From Sphingomonas kaistensis (GTDB taxonomy: Bacteria; Pseudomonadota; Alphaproteobacteria; Sphingomonadales; Sphingomonadaceae): 64,000 nucleotides of DNA. The notes under the pieces are model-generated. The model saw nothing but the letters and a program-made list of their open reading frames with translations, was not told where the DNA came from and ran no database searches. The stretch spans positions 2,735,001-2,799,000 of the forward strand of contig NZ_JAATJC010000001.1 in NCBI RefSeq assembly GCF_011927725.1, written 5' to 3'. Made by a program: the position numbers and the translations under genes. Positions 18,993 to 27,318 of this stretch are shown in pieces (within the stretch, counting starts at the first letter, position 1; every line of letters starts with the position of its first letter).

Positions 18993-19829
18993 ATGAACGA
19001 TCCCTTGCCCCCTGGCCTCTACATCGTCGCGACCCCCATCGGCAATCTCGGCGACCTGACGATGCGGGCCGCCGATGTGCTGCGGCGTGCGGCGCTAGTC
19101 CTGGCCGAGGACAAGAGGGTCAGTTCGCGGATCATGGCGCACGTCGACGCCCATGTGCCGATGCGCACCTACAACGACCATAGCGACTCCGCCGACCGCG
19201 ACGCGATCGTCGCCCGCCTCGGACAGGAAGCGATCGCCCTCGTGAGCGACGCCGGAACCCCGCTGATCAGCGATCCCGGCTACAAACTGGTGCGGGAAGC
19301 GCGGGCCGCCGGGCACAACATCGTCACCGTGCCGGGCGCTTGCGCGGCGGTGGCGGCATTGACCCTCGCCGGCCTGCCCACCGACCGCTTCCTGTTCCTC
19401 GGTTTTCTTCCTGCCAAGGAAAAAGCCCGGGCCGACGCCATTGCCGAAGTCGCCGCCATCCGCGCGACCCTCGTGCTTTACGAAAGCGGGCCGCGCCTCG
19501 CCGCCATGCTGACCGCCCTTGCCGATGGGCTTGGGGCGCGGGAAGGGGCGGTGGCGCGGGAATTGACCAAGCTGCACGAGGAGTGCGTGACCGGCGACCT
19601 ACGCGAACTCGCCGCCCGCTATGCCGAGGCGCCGCCCAAGGGCGAGATCGTGGTCGTGGTCGGGCCGCCGCCCGACGCCGAAGCGCCCAGTCTCGAGGAC
19701 CTCGACAGTGCACTGCGCGCCGCCCTCGCCGCCGGGGAAAGCCCGAGCCGGGCCGCCGCCGCGATCGCCCAGCGTCTCGGAGTGCGGCGCAAGCTTGCCT
19801 ATGAACGCGCGCTGGAACTCGGCCGCTGA
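18993..19829 (+). CDS. rsmI: 16S rRNA (cytidine1402-2'-O)-methyltransferase
   Basis: About 278 residues. Tetrapyrrole-methylase-fold enzyme modifying C1402 in the ribosomal P site. Seen: LYIVATPIGNLGDLTMRA, LAEDKRVS, ALVSDAGTPLISDPG, VPGACAAVAAL and FLFLGFLP. ATG 18993 fits the family start; 18975 is the alternative. The activator gene lies head-to-head with almost no spacer. The stop overlaps the CTG start of yraN. Confidence 0.96.
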   Translation: MNDPLPPGLYIVATPIGNLGDLTMRAADVLRRAALVLAEDKRVSSRIMAHVDAHVPMRTYNDHSDSADRDAIVARLGQEAIALVSDAGTPLISDPGYKLVREARAAGHNIVTVPGACAAVAALTLAGLPTDRFLFLGFLPAKEKARADAIAEVAAIRATLVLYESGPRLAAMLTALADGLGAREGAVARELTKLHEECVTGDLRELAARYAEAPPKGEIVVVVGPPPDAEAPSLEDLDSALRAALAAGESPSRAAAAIAQRLGVRRKLAYERALELGR

Positions 19830-20182
19830 GCGAGGCCCGCGCCGAGGCCGAGCGGAGAGGCCGGCGAGCGGAAGACCTCGCCGCATGGTATCTGCGCTGC
19901 AAGGGCTGGACCGTGCTCGGCCAGCGGGTTCGGACCCCGGTTGGCGAAGTCGATCTCGTCGCCCGCCGCGGCAAGGTGCTGGCCTTTGTCGAGGTCAAGG
20001 CCCGCGCGACCCGCGCAGCGGCCGATGCCTCGCTCGACACCCACCGCCTGCGGCGGGTCGCCGCTGCCGCCGAGCTGCTGCTGCCACGCTTCATCGGGGA
20101 GGCCGAGGACGTCCGGATCGACGTCATCCACATCGTCCCGGGCCAGTTGCCGCGCTATCTGGTCGACGTCTGGCAAGGATGA
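19826..20182 (+). CDS. yraN: YraN family (UPF0102) nuclease-fold protein
   Basis: About 118 residues if begun at CTG 19826. Role unknown; predicted restriction-endonuclease-like fold with GEVDLVARRG and AFVEVKAR forming the D...ExK centre. The first ATG/GTG/TTG is GTG 19913, but the residues before it, RRAEDLAAWYLRCKGWTVL, are the conserved family N-terminus, so the real start must be upstream. The only plausible codon there is CTG 19826, overlapping the rsmI stop as CTGA. Non-standard start is inference from conservation. rsmI-yraN-gshB order is common in alphaproteobacteria. Confidence 0.85.
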   Translation: MSEARAEAERRGRRAEDLAAWYLRCKGWTVLGQRVRTPVGEVDLVARRGKVLAFVEVKARATRAAADASLDTHRLRRVAAAAELLLPRFIGEAEDVRIDVIHIVPGQLPRYLVDVWQG

Positions 20183-20234
20183 CAGGGGGTTGGCGGGTCA
20201 CTAAGGCGGCGGCTCAGTTTTTGCCGGAGTCCCC

Positions 20235-21197
20235 ATGAGCCTCACCGTCGCGGTCCAAATGGATCCGCTCGAATCCATCAATATCGACGGGGATTCGACC
20301 TTCGCGCTGATGCTCGAAGCGCAGGGGCGCGGGCATCGCCTGTTCGAATATCCGGCCGATGCCCTGACCTACGAGGATGGGGCGCTCCGCGCCCGGGCGC
20401 GGCCGGTTACGGTCAAGCGGGCGCATGGCGAGCATTTCGCGCCAGGCGACCCGACCTCGCTCGATCTGGCCGAGGACGTGGACGTCATCCTGATGCGCCA
20501 GGACCCGCCCTTCGACATGGGCTACATCACCGCCGCGCACCTGCTCGAGCGGCTCGACGGCAAGACCCTGGTGGTCAACGACCCGGCCAATGTCCGAAGT
20601 GCGCCCGAGAAATTGTGGGTGCTCGACTTCGCCCGCTTCATGCCACCGACCCTGATCACCCGCAGCATGGAGGAACTGACCGCCTTTCGTGCCCGTCACG
20701 GCGAGATCGTGGTCAAGCCGCTGCATGGCAATGCCGGTGCCGCCGTGTTCCGCATCGGCCACGACGGCAGCAACCTGCGCGCGCTGGCGGAGCTGTTCTC
20801 CGAAACCTGGAAAGAGCCGTTTATCGCCCAGGCCTTTCTCCCGGCCGTCAGCGAGGGGGACAAGCGCATCATCCTGGTCGATGGGGACCCGATCGGCGCC
20901 ATCAACCGCGTACCCGGCGCGGGAGAAATCCGTTCCAACCTTGCCGCCGGCGGTACCGCGCATCGTACCGACCTCAGCGACCGCGAGCGCGAGATCTGCG
21001 AGGCGCTCGGTCCCGAGCTTCGCCGCCGCGGCTTGCTGTTCGTCGGCATCGACGTGATTGGCGGCATGCTGACCGAGATCAACGTCACCTCACCGACCGG
21101 CCTCGTCGCGCTGGACCGGTTCGAGGGCATCAACAGCGCCGGGCTGATCTGGGATGCGATCGAGCGCAAGCTCGGGCGGGGTGACGTCCGTGGGTGA
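20235..21197 (+). CDS. gshB: Glutathione synthetase
   Basis: 320 residues. ATP-grasp enzyme joining gamma-glutamylcysteine and glycine. Seen: VAVQMDPLESINIDGDSTFALMLEAQ, MRQDPPFDMGYITA, VVNDPANVRSAPEKLW, VVKPLHGNAGAAVF and FVGIDVIGGMLTEINVTSPTG. Works with glutathione reductase encoded at 33622-34974, though not in one operon. Confidence 0.97.
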   Translation: MSLTVAVQMDPLESINIDGDSTFALMLEAQGRGHRLFEYPADALTYEDGALRARARPVTVKRAHGEHFAPGDPTSLDLAEDVDVILMRQDPPFDMGYITAAHLLERLDGKTLVVNDPANVRSAPEKLWVLDFARFMPPTLITRSMEELTAFRARHGEIVVKPLHGNAGAAVFRIGHDGSNLRALAELFSETWKEPFIAQAFLPAVSEGDKRIILVDGDPIGAINRVPGAGEIRSNLAAGGTAHRTDLSDREREICEALGPELRRRGLLFVGIDVIGGMLTEINVTSPTGLVALDRFEGINSAGLIWDAIERKLGRGDVRG

Positions 21198-21789
21198 TTG
21201 GGTCATCCGCCTGATCGAGCAATCGGGCTACCTCGGCGTGGGCTTCCTGATGTTCCTGGAAACCATCTTTCCGCCGATCCCGTCGGAAGTGATCATGCCG
21301 GTCGCGGGGGTGGCCGCGGCCAAGGGGCAGATGAGCCTGGCCGGGGTGATCGCCGCTGGAACCACCGGCGCGATGCTCGGCAATATCGTGTGGTATCTTG
21401 CCGCCCGCGCGCTCGGCATTATCCGGCTCAAGCCCCTGATCGACCGGTTCGGGCGCTGGATCACAATGGACTGGAACGAGGTGCAGCGCGCGGAACACTG
21501 GTTCCGGCAGAACGGCACCTTCTTCGTCTTCCTCGGCCGGATGTTGCCGACGGTCAGGAGCCTCGTCTCGGTCCCGGCCGGACTCCTCAAGATGCGCTTC
21601 AAGACCTTCTTCATCGCTTCCACCATCGGAACGGCAGGATGGACCTCGGCGCTCGCCTATGCAGGGTTCAAGCTGCGCGAACAGTTCACCGAGGTGGACC
21701 AGTGGCTTGGCCCGGTCAGCAACGCGATCCTGGTCACCCTGGTCCTCGGCTATCTATGGCGGCTGATCCGTTATCGCGCGATGAGTTGA
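21190..21789 (+). CDS. DedA family membrane protein
   Basis: About 199 residues, several membrane helices. DedA proteins are proposed lipid-carrier flippases or transporters. Seen: GFLMFLETIFPPIPSEVIMPVAG (family hallmark near residue 20), FGRWITMDWNEVQRAEHWF and GRMLPTVRSLVSVPAGLLKM. GTG 21190 gives the usual MxDWV start and overlaps gshB by 8 bases; GTG 21181 is an alternative. Confidence 0.92.
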   Translation: MGDWVIRLIEQSGYLGVGFLMFLETIFPPIPSEVIMPVAGVAAAKGQMSLAGVIAAGTTGAMLGNIVWYLAARALGIIRLKPLIDRFGRWITMDWNEVQRAEHWFRQNGTFFVFLGRMLPTVRSLVSVPAGLLKMRFKTFFIASTIGTAGWTSALAYAGFKLREQFTEVDQWLGPVSNAILVTLVLGYLWRLIRYRAMS

Positions 21790-21887
21790 TCCGATACGGT
21801 TGCTGTAATGGCGCGGCGGATCACGAAAGATCGCTCCGATTCAGTTGTTTAGCCTCGCGTTAACCGGCGGAACGCTTTGAGGGTGGT

Positions 21888-21927
21888 GTCGAGGCGGCCG
21901 GTCAAACCCACAGCCGGTCGCCTCGAC
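21888..21927. terminator. Long hairpin between dedA and xerC
   Basis: 14-base arms 21888-21901 and 21914-21927 pair with a single G:T wobble around a 12-base loop. A second perfect 7-bp hairpin, CTCGGTC (21931-21937) with GACCGAG (21940-21946), spans the xerC stop. No T run. Likely ends both convergent units. Confidence 0.55.
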
Positions 21928-21935
21928 AGACTCGG

Positions 21936-22859
21936 TCAGGACCGAGGGTGCGCGGTCCGCCACACATCCAGCATGTGCGCTGCATCGACCGCGGTATAGA
22001 GTTGCGTCGAGCTGAGGCTGGCGTGCCCGAGGAGCTCCTGCAGCGACCGGAGATCAGCCCCGCCGGCAAGCAGGTGGGTGGCGAAGCTGTGGCGCAGCGC
22101 ATGGGGCGTGATGCGGTCGCCGAGGCCGAGCGTCCGCCGCGCCGTCGCCACCGCGCGCCGCACCACGTCGCCGCTCAGCGGCCCTCCCCTGGCGCCGCGA
22201 AACAGCGGTTGCCTGAAGTCGAGCGGCCAAGGGCAGAGCGCGACGTAAGTGGCGACGGCCTCCGCCACCACCGGCAGCATGGCGACGACCCGCGTCTTGT
22301 TGCGCTTGCCGGTGAGGCGAAGCGTATCGCCGAGCGGATGCACCTCTGCCGGCAGTCCAAGCGCTTCGGAGATGCGAAGGCCGGAGCCGTAGAGCAGCAG
22401 CAGGAGCGCGGTGTCGCGCGCCGCGATCCAGGGCTCACGTGCGAGTGCACCGGTTTCTTCGGCCAGCGCAATGGCGTCGGCGGGGGCGGCTGGGCGCGGC
22501 AGGGTACGCGGGCGCTTGGGGGTCGCGATGCGCGGCAGCGCCGCGGGGACGCCCTGCTGCTCGGCGACGAAGCGTAGAAAGGCCCGAACCGCGGACATCT
22601 CCCGCGCCGCGGCGGACGGACCGAGTCCCTCCCCGCGCCGCCGGGCGAGATAGGCGCGCAGGTCCGTCGCCTCGACCCGGGTCAGCAGGAGCGGGCTTGG
22701 CAGCTCGCCCAGGTGGACCGTCAGGAAGTCGATAAGGCGATGGGCGGTTGCGACATAGGCCCGCGCCGTGTGCGGGCTGGAACGGCGGTCGAGCCGCAAC
22801 TGCCGGTCGAATGTCGCGGCCAGCGACCGCGCGTCGGGGATCAGGGGTTCAGCGTCCAC
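21936..22859 (-). CDS. xerC: Tyrosine recombinase XerC
   Basis: About 307 residues. Resolves chromosome dimers at dif with XerD. Seen: SAM-like core-binding domain (about 1-105), then the catalytic Arg in GSGLRISEAL, Lys in LTGKRNKTR, HALRHSFATHLL, LGHASLSSTQLYT with the nucleophilic Tyr. GTG 22859 start, 19 bases inside the DUF484 gene. This is the housekeeping xerC-DUF484 pair, not a phage integrase. Confidence 0.93.
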   Translation of the reverse strand: MDAEPLIPDARSLAATFDRQLRLDRRSSPHTARAYVATAHRLIDFLTVHLGELPSPLLLTRVEATDLRAYLARRRGEGLGPSAAAREMSAVRAFLRFVAEQQGVPAALPRIATPKRPRTLPRPAAPADAIALAEETGALAREPWIAARDTALLLLLYGSGLRISEALGLPAEVHPLGDTLRLTGKRNKTRVVAMLPVVAEAVATYVALCPWPLDFRQPLFRGARGGPLSGDVVRRAVATARRTLGLGDRITPHALRHSFATHLLAGGADLRSLQELLGHASLSSTQLYTAVDAAHMLDVWRTAHPRS

Positions 22860-23398
22860 CGCCGCAGCATAGCGCCGAGGCTGGCCCCGAGGAACAGCAG
22901 CAATTCCGATCCGTGATGACCGTCGAGCGGCTCTGCCCCGCGTTGTCCGAGCAGGAGGATGGCGTCGGGAAGGGCGTCGGGAAGACGGATAAGGGCCTCC
23001 GCCCCGATGAGGTCGCAGGCCGGCCCGAACAGCGCGTGGCCGCGCTCCACGCTGCGGACTTCGACCGGCTCGCCGCCGTTGACCCACTGGCGCAGCAATG
23101 CCGCTTCGCAATGCTGGACGCCGCTCGAATCGACCCGGAATCCCTGCTGACCGACGATCAATCCGAGGGCCACCGCATCAAGGCCGAGGATCAGCGGCCA
23201 TTCCTGCACCACGACGTGCAGCAGATGGTCGAAGTCAGTCGCGTCGAGCGCTGCAAGGACCGCCTGGTGGATGGCCGCCACTGCGCCGGACTGGCCGCGT
23301 GCAAAGGCGAGCAGGTCCTCCCGGGCCTCCTCGGCCGCAGCCACGCGCTCACGCAGGCGCGCCAGCGCATGATCCTCGAAAGACAGGAGCTGTCCCAT
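22841..23398 (-). CDS. DUF484 family protein
   Basis: 185 residues. GAF-like protein usually encoded beside xerC. Seen: N-terminal FEDHALARLRERVAAAEEAREDLL, typical of DUF484, then a GAF-like region ending LLLFLGASLGAMLRRW. Function unknown. Overlaps xerC by 19 bases. Confidence 0.88.
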   Translation of the reverse strand: MGQLLSFEDHALARLRERVAAAEEAREDLLAFARGQSGAVAAIHQAVLAALDATDFDHLLHVVVQEWPLILGLDAVALGLIVGQQGFRVDSSGVQHCEAALLRQWVNGGEPVEVRSVERGHALFGPACDLIGAEALIRLPDALPDAILLLGQRGAEPLDGHHGSELLLFLGASLGAMLRRWTLNP

Positions 23399-23451
23399 GG
23401 CGGCAGTGTATGCCCGGGAAGGTTAACGTCCAGTGCCTGGACGCAACGGTG

Positions 23452-24105
23452 TCAGCCGATCTTCTGCCCGGTCGCTTCCCAGTCCTTGAGGAAGGCGGCG
23501 ATGCCCTTGTCGGTCAGCGGATGGGAGAAGAGCTGGCGGATGACGCTGGGCGGCGCGGTCATCACGTCGGCGCCCAGCTTGGCGCTTTCGTGGACATGGA
23601 TCGGACTGCGCACGCTGGCGACCAGGATCTCGGTCCCGAAGTCGTAATTGTCGTAGATCATGCGGATGTCGGCGATCAGCTCCATCCCCGGATAGCCGAC
23701 ATCGTCGTGACGGCCGACGAACGGGGAGATGAAGCTCGCCCCCGCCTTGGCCGCCAGCAGTGCCTGGTTGGCGGAGAAGCAAAGGGTCACGTTGACCATC
23801 GTCCCGTCGCTGGTCAGCGCCTTGCAGGTCTTGAGCCCGTCGAGCGTCAGCGGGACCTTGATGGTGATGTTGTCGGCGATCCGGCGCAGCACCTCGGCCT
23901 CGCGCATCATGCCGGCGTGATCGAGCGCGATCACCTCGGCCGACACCGGCCCGGGGCAGATCTTGGCGATCTCGGTCACCGTCTCGATGAAGTCGCCGCC
24001 GGACTTCTTCACCAGTGACGGATTGGTCGTGACCCCGTCGAGAAGTCCGGTGTCCATCAGCTCCCGGATGTCGGCGAGATCAGCGGTGTCGGCGAAGAAC
24101 TTCAT
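23452..24105 (-). CDS. fsa: Fructose-6-phosphate aldolase / transaldolase (small type)
   Basis: 217 residues, TIM-barrel class I aldolase. Seen: [22 protein letters not shown], and Lys83 in NITIKVPLT forming the Schiff base, plus [10 protein letters not shown]. Small TalC/Fsa proteins can act as transaldolase or as fructose-6-phosphate aldolase; sequence alone does not decide. Single gene, divergent from the crotonase gene. Confidence 0.95.
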   Translation of the reverse strand: MKFFADTADLADIRELMDTGLLDGVTTNPSLVKKSGGDFIETVTEIAKICPGPVSAEVIALDHAGMMREAEVLRRIADNITIKVPLTLDGLKTCKALTSDGTMVNVTLCFSANQALLAAKAGASFISPFVGRHDDVGYPGMELIADIRMIYDNYDFGTEILVASVRSPIHVHESAKLGADVMTAPPSVIRQLFSHPLTDKGIAAFLKDWEATGQKIG

Positions 24106-24163
24106 GGTGGTACCATCCCAAGTGCAGTTGCCCTGCGCTTAGCGGCGCGGCACACAGGCGTCC

Positions 24164-24925
24164 ATGACCGAGCATGTCCTGAACGAACGCCGCGGCGCCC
24201 ACCTGCGCCTGTCGCTGAACCGGCCCGAGCGGCGCAATGCGATCACCGTCGCCATGTATGCGGCGCTGGCCGACGCGATCGCCGCGGCACAGGACGATCC
24301 GGGCATCCGGGTCATCACGCTCGAGGGCGAGGGCGTCGACTTCACCGGCGGAAACGATCTCGCCGACTTCATGAAGGAGATGCCGCAGGACGGCCAGACC
24401 GACATCCCGGTGTGGCGGTTGCTGCGGGCTCTGGCCACCAACCAGGTTCCGCTGATCGCCGCGGTGCATGGCAATGCGGTCGGGATCGGCACCACCATGC
24501 TGTTCCACTGCGACCTGGTGCTCGCCGAGGAGGGAACGCTATTCAAGATGCCGTTCACCGAACTCGGCCTGGTTCCCGAAGCCGCGAGCTCGCTGATCCT
24601 TCCGCGCCTGGCTGGCCGCCAGCTAGCCGCTAAATATCTCCTTCTGGGCGAGCCGTTCGGAGTGGAGGAAGCCGAACGCTTCGGCCTGGTCACCCACCGC
24701 GCCGCGACCGGCGACCTGGCCGAGCGGCTGGAGACCGTGGTCGGCACCCTTCTCTCCCGCCCACCAGAAGCCATGCGACTGACCCAGCGCCTGCTTCGCG
24801 GAACGTCACAGGACGAGGTGCTCGAGCGGATGGAATGGGAGAATGGTCACTTCTCGGAGCGGCTGACCTCCGTTGAAGTGAGGGAGGCGATCCAGCGCTT
24901 CTTTGCTGCACGCGCCGCGCGCTAG
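24164..24925 (+). CDS. Enoyl-CoA hydratase/isomerase family protein
   Basis: 253 residues, crotonase fold. Seen: LSLNRPERRNAIT, GVDFTGGNDLADF (oxyanion loop), AVHGNAVGIGTTMLFHCDLV and PFTELGLVPEAASSLILPRLAG. The second catalytic Glu position is kept (TEL), but the first Glu position of true hydratases is Thr (GIGTTM), so isomerase or another crotonase reaction is more likely than simple hydration. Ends 4 bases into convergent tadE. Confidence 0.9.
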   Translation: MTEHVLNERRGAHLRLSLNRPERRNAITVAMYAALADAIAAAQDDPGIRVITLEGEGVDFTGGNDLADFMKEMPQDGQTDIPVWRLLRALATNQVPLIAAVHGNAVGIGTTMLFHCDLVLAEEGTLFKMPFTELGLVPEAASSLILPRLAGRQLAAKYLLLGEPFGVEEAERFGLVTHRAATGDLAERLETVVGTLLSRPPEAMRLTQRLLRGTSQDEVLERMEWENGHFSERLTSVEVREAIQRFFAARAAR

Positions 24926-25353
24926 GCGGCGATGTAGACCCGCTTGGTGCGCGTGAACACGATGGTGGGCCCGTTGACGAGAATGAGGCTCGGCACCACG
25001 CTGTAGGTGACCTTGAGGTCGAGGTAGCGCAGGCCCGACGAAGTCTGTCCTGCCGCGACGGTCGGGGTTCCGAAAGTCCCGTAGGTGGAGCTGAAGCGCC
25101 GCTCGCTGATGCGGGTGACGATCTGTTCGTCCGTTGGGCGGCCGCAGCCCGTTGCGGCATTCGGGGCGACGCACAGGGTCGCGTAGCGCGCGCCCTCGCC
25201 GAGCGCATTCTGGATGCCGGCATTGGCATAGAGGGCGAGGCCGAACTGGATCACTCCCCAGATCATCGTCAGACCGATCGGGAGAGCCAGAGCCGTCTCG
25301 ACCATGGCTCCGCCACTGTCATCACGCGCGAGCTTGTGCAGTAGCGCCATCAT
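24922..25353 (-). CDS. TadE-family pseudopilin-like protein 1
   Basis: About 143 residues. Seen: a cytoplasmic lead ending DDSGGAMVETALALPI, then a membrane helix (about residues 13-36), as in TadE minor pseudopilins of the Flp/Tad type IVc pilus; the rest is periplasmic with two cysteines (TLCVA, GCGRP). ATG 25353 overlaps the stop of the upstream gene (ATGA). Third gene of a three-gene unit; no other tad genes are in the window. Confidence 0.87.
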   Translation of the reverse strand: MMALLHKLARDDSGGAMVETALALPIGLTMIWGVIQFGLALYANAGIQNALGEGARYATLCVAPNAATGCGRPTDEQIVTRISERRFSSTYGTFGTPTVAAGQTSSGLRYLDLKVTYSVVPSLILVNGPTIVFTRTKRVYIAA

Positions 25354-25838
25354 TGCACCCGGGTCCCGGCCCGTGCCTTGACCAACACCTTGCCGGCGGA
25401 ATTGGTGTTCAGCCACGGCATCGCGAAGGTCGGCGTGTAGGCCTTTTCGATCTTCACTTCGATGAAGCGGGCATAGCGCTGACCCGCCGGGCAATCGTCG
25501 TTATACTTCGTGTCCATGGAAGCGAAGTCGACGAAGGTCGAAGTGCCGTTGCACTCAAGCCAGTACTTCACGACCACCGCGCTGTTCTGAACGCCGGCCT
25601 CGGTCGCTGCTTCCGACTTGAGCGTGGCGAAGATCGAGCTCTGCGAGTCGACCTGCACTCCCTGCATCGCCTTTTCGATCGCACGCTGCGCGACCTGCTC
25701 GAGCACGAGTTTCTCGCTGAAGCCTTTGCCAAGATCGACAACGCCGATCAGCAAGCCGGACAGGATCGGTGCGAGCAGCCCTAGTTCGACTACCGAAGCC
25801 CCGCTCTCGTCACCAAGGAATTTGCGGAACAACCTCAT
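25350..25838 (-). CDS. TadE-family pseudopilin-like protein 2
   Basis: About 162 residues. N-terminal FLGDESGASVVELGLLAPILSGLLIGVVDLG gives the TadE-like E at the start of a membrane helix. The remainder is periplasmic with a cysteine pair (LECNGT, DDCPAG). Starts in an ATGA overlap with the TadG-like gene. Likely part of Flp/Tad pilus assembly or a related surface structure. Confidence 0.88.
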   Translation of the reverse strand: MRLFRKFLGDESGASVVELGLLAPILSGLLIGVVDLGKGFSEKLVLEQVAQRAIEKAMQGVQVDSQSSIFATLKSEAATEAGVQNSAVVVKYWLECNGTSTFVDFASMDTKYNDDCPAGQRYARFIEVKIEKAYTPTFAMPWLNTNSAGKVLVKARAGTRVQ

Positions 25839-27121
25839 GCGACAAGCCTCACGTGGCGGCCCATGACGCGGCGGGTGCCGTAGCCGGTCGAGCAAGTGTT
25901 GACGATGTCGGTGTTGCCCGAGAATTCGACCTGCCACGCCACGAACTGAGCACAGCTGAAGGTCAGGTCCGAAGTGCCGTTGATCCTCAAGAGCTGCTTG
26001 GGGAAATACATCGCGCCGCTGAACGTGGAGTTCGAATTGCCGTTGATGGTATTGGTGCCAGAGGAGGCTCGGCGGTCCTGGTAAAACAGGATGTCCTTGT
26101 AAGTTCCCGTCGTCGAGGCCGAGATCTTGATCTCAGCCCCGCCGTTGAAATCGACATCGCCGATGGCCGCGCTCGTGTCGCTGTTGGAGTTGGTCAGGAT
26201 GAAGGTGCATCCCGTGCAGCTGAGCTTGGCACCTGAATTGGCGCTCACATCGCCACCATTGATGACATAGGTTCCGGGCGCCAGCGTCAGATTACCTTGC
26301 ACATGGAGGCTGCTGAAGCAGGTGACCTTGCCTGCGGTCGTTGGCGCGGCAACGTTGACGGTGTCCTGAGGTCCGACCGACAGGTCGTAGCAGGGAGCCG
26401 CGTAGTCGGTAGGCGGCGGCGGCGAGATGCCGGCGAACGGATCGTCCTGCTTGACCGTGAACGGCAGCAATTCGGCGCCGTTCCAGTTATCGCTGGACCT
26501 GATCCCACCGACGGCCGCCACCGGGGTCGCGAACACCTCCGAATTGCCGGTGGCGATCGCCGCATCCATCGAGGTGGAATTGGTGATCATCCCGCAGCCA
26601 AGGTTGATGTCTGCGTTGCCCGAAGCGGTGATCCCGGTAGCGCCCGTATTGATCAGGCTCACGACGCAATAAACGCCGGTTTCCACGGTCGCGGCGGTAG
26701 CGCCCGCCTTGATGTTCATGCTTGGCCAGAACATCGACGAGAAAGCAGGAACCTGGTCGACCGTTAGTACCACCCGCGAACCGTTGGTGTAACCGGTTCC
26801 GGTCGCGACGGTGACGGCACGGTTGGCGGCGGTAAGCGCAAAACCGCTGGCATTGCGACGCGTGCCCGCCGTGGCGCCGATGCCAAGCTCATAGTCGACC
26901 GCTTCTTCCGGCGTCTGGCTGGAAGCGCCCTGAACCTTGGCATAGACCGCAGCGAGGGCTGCCGAGTCCGCGGCGCGCTGCAGCTGGCGCTTCCACAGCG
27001 CCCACTGGATGCCGTCGACCGCGAGGCCGGCCGATCCAATGATCAGCGGCATGGCCATGCCCGCCAGAATCAGGACATTGCCGCGCTCGTTGCGCCGGAG
27101 CTTTTTCAGCAGTCGCAGCAT
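25835..27121 (-). CDS. TadG-like protein with N-terminal TadE/G membrane segment
   Basis: About 428 residues. N-terminus LRRNERGNVLILAGMAMPLIIGSAGLAVDGIQWALWKRQLQRAADSAALAA is the classic TadG N-terminal region: a membrane helix followed by a helix with ADSAALA. The large periplasmic part is rich in Gly, Ser, Thr and Asn with repeated short strands (GNLTLAPGTYVINGG, GGAEIKISAS), suggesting a beta-helix-like body in place of the von Willebrand domain of some TadG proteins. First gene of the unit. Confidence 0.86.
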   Translation of the reverse strand: MLRLLKKLRRNERGNVLILAGMAMPLIIGSAGLAVDGIQWALWKRQLQRAADSAALAAVYAKVQGASSQTPEEAVDYELGIGATAGTRRNASGFALTAANRAVTVATGTGYTNGSRVVLTVDQVPAFSSMFWPSMNIKAGATAATVETGVYCVVSLINTGATGITASGNADINLGCGMITNSTSMDAAIATGNSEVFATPVAAVGGIRSSDNWNGAELLPFTVKQDDPFAGISPPPPTDYAAPCYDLSVGPQDTVNVAAPTTAGKVTCFSSLHVQGNLTLAPGTYVINGGDVSANSGAKLSCTGCTFILTNSNSDTSAAIGDVDFNGGAEIKISASTTGTYKDILFYQDRRASSGTNTINGNSNSTFSGAMYFPKQLLRINGTSDLTFSCAQFVAWQVEFSGNTDIVNTCSTGYGTRRVMGRHVRLVA

Positions 27122-27318
27122 CGAATGGGCCTCAATTCCTCTAAACCGATAGGTTCCTACCCCCGGCAAGGTGAGCAATTCCTTCCAGAACGAGGTTAAT
27201 GGCGCGTTGACCGTCGCGGACTTGAAGCCCGACTGTGTCAGCCATATCATACACTCGCTTCTTGCACGCGGGCTCAGCGGCAGCCATGTTCGTGCTCAAG
27301 AAGGGGATTGAGGATATT

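Noticed and set aside
21936..22859. Tyrosine recombinase considered as an integrase of the phage-like block
   Set aside because: It is 21 kb away, paired with DUF484, and matches housekeeping XerC; no attachment repeats seen near it.
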